Shown piece by piece: positions 63,936 to 64,000 of a DNA stretch of 64,000 bases. Position numbers and translations under genes: made by a program. The notes below the pieces were generated by a model. It ran no database searches, was not told the origin of the DNA, and worked only from the letters and a program-made list of their open reading frames with translations. Numbering within the stretch: position 1 is the stretch's first letter; every line of letters begins with the position of its first letter. The stretch is from Pseudomonas asplenii (GTDB lineage Bacteria; Pseudomonadota; Gammaproteobacteria; Pseudomonadales; Pseudomonadaceae), in contig NZ_LT629777.1 of the NCBI RefSeq assembly GCF_900105475.1, forward strand, positions 124,001-188,000, written 5' to 3'.

Positions 63936-64000
63936 GGCGGCCTCCTGGACCGCGAAGATGCCAGGCCAGCGACGCTGGTTGGCAGATGCCGATGGGGATA

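Overview
The window is chromosomal DNA of a Pseudomonas of the fluorescens/putida lineage. The evidence is high GC with strongly GC-ending codons, an RsmZ small RNA with its Gac upstream element, the algU-mucA-mucB-mucD cluster without mucC, arcDABC, the GcsR-gcvHP-sdaA-gcvT cluster, and many GTAGGAGC-type REP palindromes.

Layout. 1-3.5 kb: the 3' end of a phage-type integrase abuts mutS, followed by fdxA and a convergent rsmZ; rpoS, the usual neighbour beyond rsmZ, is not in this window. 3.7-4.4 kb: an orphan AT-richer gene with a papain-like Cys/His/Asp pattern. 4.6-10.3 kb: heme uptake (ECF sigma, FecR-type anti-sigma, heme receptor, heme oxygenase) behind a Fur box. 10.4-17.4 kb: a CoA-transferase, the anaerobic arginine deiminase operon arcDABC with an ANR-type box, and a small DUF5064-type gene. 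17.5-25.4 kb: the TyrR-like activator gcsR, operator palindromes, a sigma-54 promoter, then gcvH, gcvP, sdaA and gcvT for glycine and serine breakdown. 25.8-26.6 kb: a cold-shock gene and an RDD membrane protein. 26.7-33.4 kb: mucD, mucB, mucA and algU (envelope stress), nadB, ygfX and sdhE. 33.6-42.1 kb: ygfZ, an HDOD gene, and a tctDE two-component system divergent from a tctCBA tricarboxylate transporter plus an AbrB-type membrane protein. 61.6-64 kb: ung, an enoyl-CoA hydratase-family gene and a small lipoprotein.

The accessory core is 42.1-61.5 kb. In P. aeruginosa, as I remember that genome, the AbrB-type gene and ung are neighbours. Here about 19 kb lies between them, with six genes (116 to 1164 aa) built from one divergent family of Ig-like beta-sandwich modules. 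None has a recognisable signal peptide. Each of the six is preceded, 91-152 bp before its start, by its own copy of a CTGTCA-N4-TGACAG dyad, which fits the CT-N12-AG layout of LuxR-type boxes. Two of the genes are tandem paralogues, nearly identical over about 2.4 kb, which end in unrelated C-terminal tips; one tip looks like a fimbrial adhesin pilin domain. A vapBC module, a small orphan gene, an autotransporter and a decayed autotransporter 3' end lie in the same island. I read this as an undescribed, probably coordinately controlled family of modular adhesin-like or structural proteins with exchangeable tips. That reading is inference; export route and function cannot be seen in the sequence.
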